Below the pieces are notes generated by a model. It was not told where the DNA came from, made no database searches, and was given only the letters and a program-made list of their open reading frames with translations. Positions 5,524-7,760 of a stretch of DNA of 7,760 bases are shown piece after piece (within the stretch, counting starts at the first letter, position 1; every line of letters begins with the position of its first letter). Source of the stretch: VFMC01 sp037130535 (GTDB taxonomy: Bacteria > Actinomycetota > Acidimicrobiia > Acidimicrobiales > Ilumatobacteraceae). The position numbers and the translations under genes were made by a program. Location: positions 1 through 7,760 of the forward strand of contig JBAXSU010000162.1 of NCBI GenBank assembly GCA_037130535.1, given 5' to 3'.

Positions 5524-5988
5524 ATGTCGACTGAGTCAACTGCGACCAACTTGACAGTGAGGATCGGTCAGATGGGTCCGAACGAGCGCAAGCTCGTCGG
5601 CGAGTGGTGCTGGAGCGATGTAGAGCGTGAGAAGCAGTGGGCGGTCGCGAACGGCTGTTCTGTCGTCGCGAACATGGCAACCGAGCGGCGACTGGTCGCT
5701 TGGGCGAAAGACAACGCAGCGTTCGTCTACATCGGCCGACCGTCGAAGTGGGGGAACAAGTTCAAGATCGGGATACATGGCACCCGTGACGAGGTGTGCG
5801 AGAAGCATGGCGCGGACCTCGTCAACCGGATGGCCGAGGTCGAGGACAAGCGACCGCCGGTAGCCGAGCTTGCCGGCAAGGTTCTTGGCTGTCACTGCTG
5901 GCCGGAGCGGTGCCACGGTGATGCTCTGGTTGACCTGGCGAACGAGTTCGCTTCTAGGTCACAGCAGGAGGTGTCCGATGTCGTCTAA
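5524..5988 (+). CDS. DUF4326 domain protein
   Basis: The C-terminal half of this 154-residue protein matches the phage-associated DUF4326 pattern: VYIGRPSKWGNKFKIG (68-83), GTRDEVCEKHGADLVNRM (86-103), ELAGKVLGCHCWPERCHGDAL (115-135) and a closing DLANEF. The Cys/His cluster GCHCWPERCHGD (122-133) resembles a metal or active-site patch, but the biochemical role of the family is not known to me. Residues 1-60 (with KLVGEWCWSDVEREKQWAVANG) are not part of the domain. ATG 5524 follows an AAGGTGAG ribosome site located inside the end of the previous gene. Genes of this kind are common in actinophages, which fits the setting. It overlaps the next gene by 11 bp. Confidence 0.82.
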   Translation: MSTESTATNLTVRIGQMGPNERKLVGEWCWSDVEREKQWAVANGCSVVANMATERRLVAWAKDNAAFVYIGRPSKWGNKFKIGIHGTRDEVCEKHGADLVNRMAEVEDKRPPVAELAGKVLGCHCWPERCHGDALVDLANEFASRSQQEVSDVV

Positions 5989-6229
5989 CGCAACGGCACA
6001 CTCCAAGTTCAAGATCATCCTCAAGTCCGGAACAGTCCTCCACGCCGAGCGCGTGGAGGGCGACCGGGCCGGTTACAAGATCGGCGGCGTCTGGTTGAAA
6101 GTCGGTCGGGGCGAGCGGTTCACGCTGCGGCCATCGCCGATGGAGTGGATCAACCGAAGCCAGATCAGGGATGTTCGGAGGGAGTCGATGATGATCTCCG
6201 GCGAACTGGTCGAGGAGGTGACGGCATGA
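5978..6229 (+). CDS. Small basic hypothetical protein
   Basis: An 83-residue protein begins at ATG 5978 behind a perfect AGGAGG (5967-5972) and overlaps the DUF4326 gene by 11 bp. It reads as alternating hydrophobic/polar strands: FKIILKSGTVLHAERV (11-26), AGYKIGGVWLKVG (31-43), RFTLRPSPMEWI, then SQIRDVRRE and a short tail. This suggests a small beta-barrel rather than a helical protein. No family is recognised. The following 70-residue protein has the same plan (see findings), so the two may be diverged duplicates. It ends in ATGA, shared with the next start, for tight coupling. Confidence 0.72.
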   Translation: MSSNATAHSKFKIILKSGTVLHAERVEGDRAGYKIGGVWLKVGRGERFTLRPSPMEWINRSQIRDVRRESMMISGELVEEVTA

Positions 6230-6438
6230 GCGACGGCAAGCTCCCGCTCGCCCGCATCGTCACGCACGACGGCGAGGTCCACATCGTCGCTGACGCCTAC
6301 CGAGCGGCGGGCGGCTGGTCATTCCGCCAGCCGACAGGTCCGTCGCAGTGGATGTCGCGGCCGAGGTTCCAGTCGTCGGTCCGGTTCATCCCGTCGAAGC
6401 GGATCGCCGCGGTCGAGGAGGTGAAACATGGCGCGTGA
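6226..6438 (+). CDS. Small hypothetical protein, likely related to its upstream neighbour
   Basis: A 70-residue protein starts at the ATG of an ATGA overlap (6226-6229), behind GAGGAGG (6212-6218), and runs 11 bp into the DUF3987 gene. It has ARIVTHDGEVHIVADAYRAAGG (9-30) near the N-terminus, a Trp/Arg middle (WSFRQP, QWMSRPRF) and IPSKRIAAVEEV at the end. These segments line up in order with the strand, Trp and final I-x-x-x-x-I-x-x-V parts of the 83-residue protein before it. Short, basic and beta-rich, it could be a nucleic-acid-binding or accessory replication factor, but no family is recognised. The overlaps on both sides suggest stoichiometric production with the ATPase that follows. 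Confidence 0.72.
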   Translation: MSDGKLPLARIVTHDGEVHIVADAYRAAGGWSFRQPTGPSQWMSRPRFQSSVRFIPSKRIAAVEEVKHGA

Positions 6439-7690
6439 CTCCGTTTCCGCGATTCCGCGGATTCCGCAGACCGTGACGGACTGGCCTGACCCGCTCGATG
6501 CCGGCGCGTTCGGTGTCCTCGGCCGCGTGGTCGAGGCACTGGACGGTCAGAGTGAGGCCGATCCGACCGCGGTGATCTTCCAGCTCCTCTCCGGCTTCGG
6601 CTGTTACCTCGGAGAGAGACACTGGGTCCAGGTCGACGAGGATCGCCACACACCGAGACTCTGGGTGCTGTTGATCGGAAACACCTCAAGTCGAAAAGGT
6701 CTGTCTTTCGGCATCTCGAGATCGTTCATGGCGGGCGTCGACGAGGACTGGACGAAGCATCAGGTCGCCGCGGGCCTCGCCAGTGGCGAGGCATTGGTCC
6801 AGAGCGTCCGCGACCCGGATGTCGAAGGTGAAGATCCCGGCGCTCCAGACTCGCGGTTGTGGGTCGTTGAGCCCGAGTTCAGCACGGTCCTCAGGATTAG
6901 TCGCCGGGAGGGATCGACGCTGTCGGGGGTTCTGAGGTCGTTTTATGACAGTGGGACCGCGCAGATCCGAAGGTCTGCTGGCATCACGACTGCGACCGAC
7001 GCCAGTGTTTCCCTCGTCGGTCACATCACGAAGTCGGAGCTGTTGCGCGAGCTGCGCTCGACCGACTTGACTGGTGGCCTCGTCAATCGCTTCGCACTAG
7101 TCCTCTGCCGGCGACAGGGCGATCATCCCGAGGGAGGTCGACTCCCTGCGAAGGTCCGCAACGAGATTGTCACGGAGCTTTCGAAGTCCGTCACCTGGGC
7201 GAACAAGCTGAAGCCGACCGAGGTCAAGCGTGACGCCGAAGCGAAGGCACTATGGGCGACCATGTATCCGATCCTCCTCGACCGCGGCGAGGACGCTGTT
7301 GGCTTCGCGACATCGCGGGCCGCTGCGATCACGCTCAGGCTTTCGCTGCTGATCGCACTGTTGGACCGGTCGACCACGATCAAGAAGTCACACCTGCGCG
7401 CCGCGTCCGATTTGTGGGCCTACGCGGATCACTCCGCACACTTGATCTTCGGCGACCGAGTTGGTGACACTCGCAGCGACAAGATCCTGGCGGCGATCAA
7501 GGCGGCTGGTGACGCTGGCCTGACGAGGGCCTCGGTCAACGATGTCCTCGGCGGTCATGCTTCGAAGGAGGATCTCGACGAGCTGCTCGGCGACTTGATC
7601 CGCGCAGGGAAGATCGTTGCCGTGTCGGAGAAGAGCCCGAAGGGCGGCCACCACACGGTCTACATGGTCAACCCGGGAGGTGTCGTGTGA
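6428..7690 (+). CDS. DUF3987-type P-loop protein, probable replication helicase/initiator
   Basis: This 420-residue protein resembles DUF3987 proteins, AAA+/RecA-like ATPases found in mobile elements and thought to act in element replication. Visible: LWVLLIGNTSSRKG (78-91), a P-loop of variant form in which K90 is preceded by Arg and followed by Gly rather than the classic GK[ST]; LWVVEPEF (144-151), a Walker-B-like strand with E148 and E150; SLVGHITKSEL (195-205) in the sensor position; GGLVNRFALVL (217-226), a likely arginine-finger segment (R221). A C-terminal region from about 350 (KILAAIKAAGDAGLTRASVNDVL, KEDLDELLGDLIRAGKIVAV) looks like a winged helix for DNA binding. No N-terminal primase domain is present. 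ATG 6428 follows GAGGAGG by six bases and overlaps the previous gene by 11 bp. The assignment to DUF3987 is by recalled pattern. Confidence 0.8.
   Translation: MARDSVSAIPRIPQTVTDWPDPLDAGAFGVLGRVVEALDGQSEADPTAVIFQLLSGFGCYLGERHWVQVDEDRHTPRLWVLLIGNTSSRKGLSFGISRSFMAGVDEDWTKHQVAAGLASGEALVQSVRDPDVEGEDPGAPDSRLWVVEPEFSTVLRISRREGSTLSGVLRSFYDSGTAQIRRSAGITTATDASVSLVGHITKSELLRELRSTDLTGGLVNRFALVLCRRQGDHPEGGRLPAKVRNEIVTELSKSVTWANKLKPTEVKRDAEAKALWATMYPILLDRGEDAVGFATSRAAAITLRLSLLIALLDRSTTIKKSHLRAASDLWAYADHSAHLIFGDRVGDTRSDKILAAIKAAGDAGLTRASVNDVLGGHASKEDLDELLGDLIRAGKIVAVSEKSPKGGHHTVYMVNPGGVV
6451..6469. repeat. GATTCCGC direct repeat within the start of the DUF3987 gene
   Basis: GATTCCGC-G-GATTCCGC-AG, two tandem 8-bp units inside codons 8-14 (IPRIPQT), preceded by a related TTTCCGC. 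It is the inverted, one-base-longer copy of 4225-4242. The coding frame explains part of the repeat, since the protein itself repeats I-P-R/Q. Confidence 0.4.
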
Positions 7691-7760
7691 GCGACTGGAT
7701 CCGCGTAGATGAAGATGCCGTCCGCGAGCTGGTCCGCCAGGTGGCCCGTGAGGAGATCGA
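7687..7760 (+). CDS. Unidentified gene, 5' end only
   Basis: GTG 7687 overlaps the previous TGA as GTGA and follows GGGAGG (7675-7680) by six bases, so another coupled gene clearly begins here. Twenty-four residues are visible (MSDWIRVDEDAVRELVRQVA and four more), a helical, acidic/basic stretch. This is too little to name. In comparable islands an excisionase or HTH regulator often sits here, but nothing seen proves that. The gene runs off the right edge. Confidence 0.7.
   Translation, partial: MSDWIRVDEDAVRELVRQVAREEI

Overview
The base composition (strongly GC-rich, C/G-biased third positions), the two tRNA genes without an encoded CCA end, and the gene families point to a high-GC actinomycete-like bacterium (Actinomycetota). 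I cannot place it more finely from this window.

Layout. (i) Positions 1-1651 look like ordinary host chromosome: a membrane acyltransferase of the OafA/acyltransferase-3 family on the minus strand, running off the left edge, then tRNA-Cys(GCA) and tRNA-Gly(GCC) on the plus strand. (ii) A terminator-like hairpin (1675-1728) separates the tRNAs from what follows. (iii) From about 1730 to the right edge every gene is on the plus strand, and the content is phage-derived: a repeat-rich leader; an HK97-fold major capsid protein (2043-3371); a structured spacer with two strong hairpins; a small coupled ORF (3519-3734); a P27-type small terminase subunit (3731-4207); two proteins I do not recognise (4338-5021, 5108-5521); a DUF4326 protein (5524-5988); two very small basic proteins (5978-6229, 6226-6438); a DUF3987-type P-loop protein with a C-terminal winged helix, probably a replication helicase or initiator (6428-7690); and the first codons of one more gene (7687 onward).

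Interpretation. A capsid gene and a small terminase are present, but no large terminase, portal, maturation protease or tail gene is seen, and a replication-type ATPase lies downstream in the same direction. This resembles small capsid-encoding prophage-like islands and phage satellites (capsid-forming PICI-like elements; the phiRv1/phiRv2 elements of Mycobacterium are an analogy) more than an intact prophage. The tRNA-Gly gene at the left boundary is a natural attachment-site candidate. The integrase and second attachment site would have to lie beyond the right edge. Stop/start overlaps of 4 to 11 bp join 3519-3734 with terS, and 5524 through 7760, so these are probably translationally coupled operons. 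The structured spacers on either side of the capsid gene may set it apart as its own regulated unit.

The least explained parts are the capsid leader (three copies of CACCTCCGT, which are anti-Shine-Dalgarno-like, plus TGACAC dyads), the CGACACGG octamer that recurs on both sides of the capsid gene, the perfect 13-bp hairpin at 5029-5060, and the pair of tiny look-alike proteins before the DUF3987 gene.
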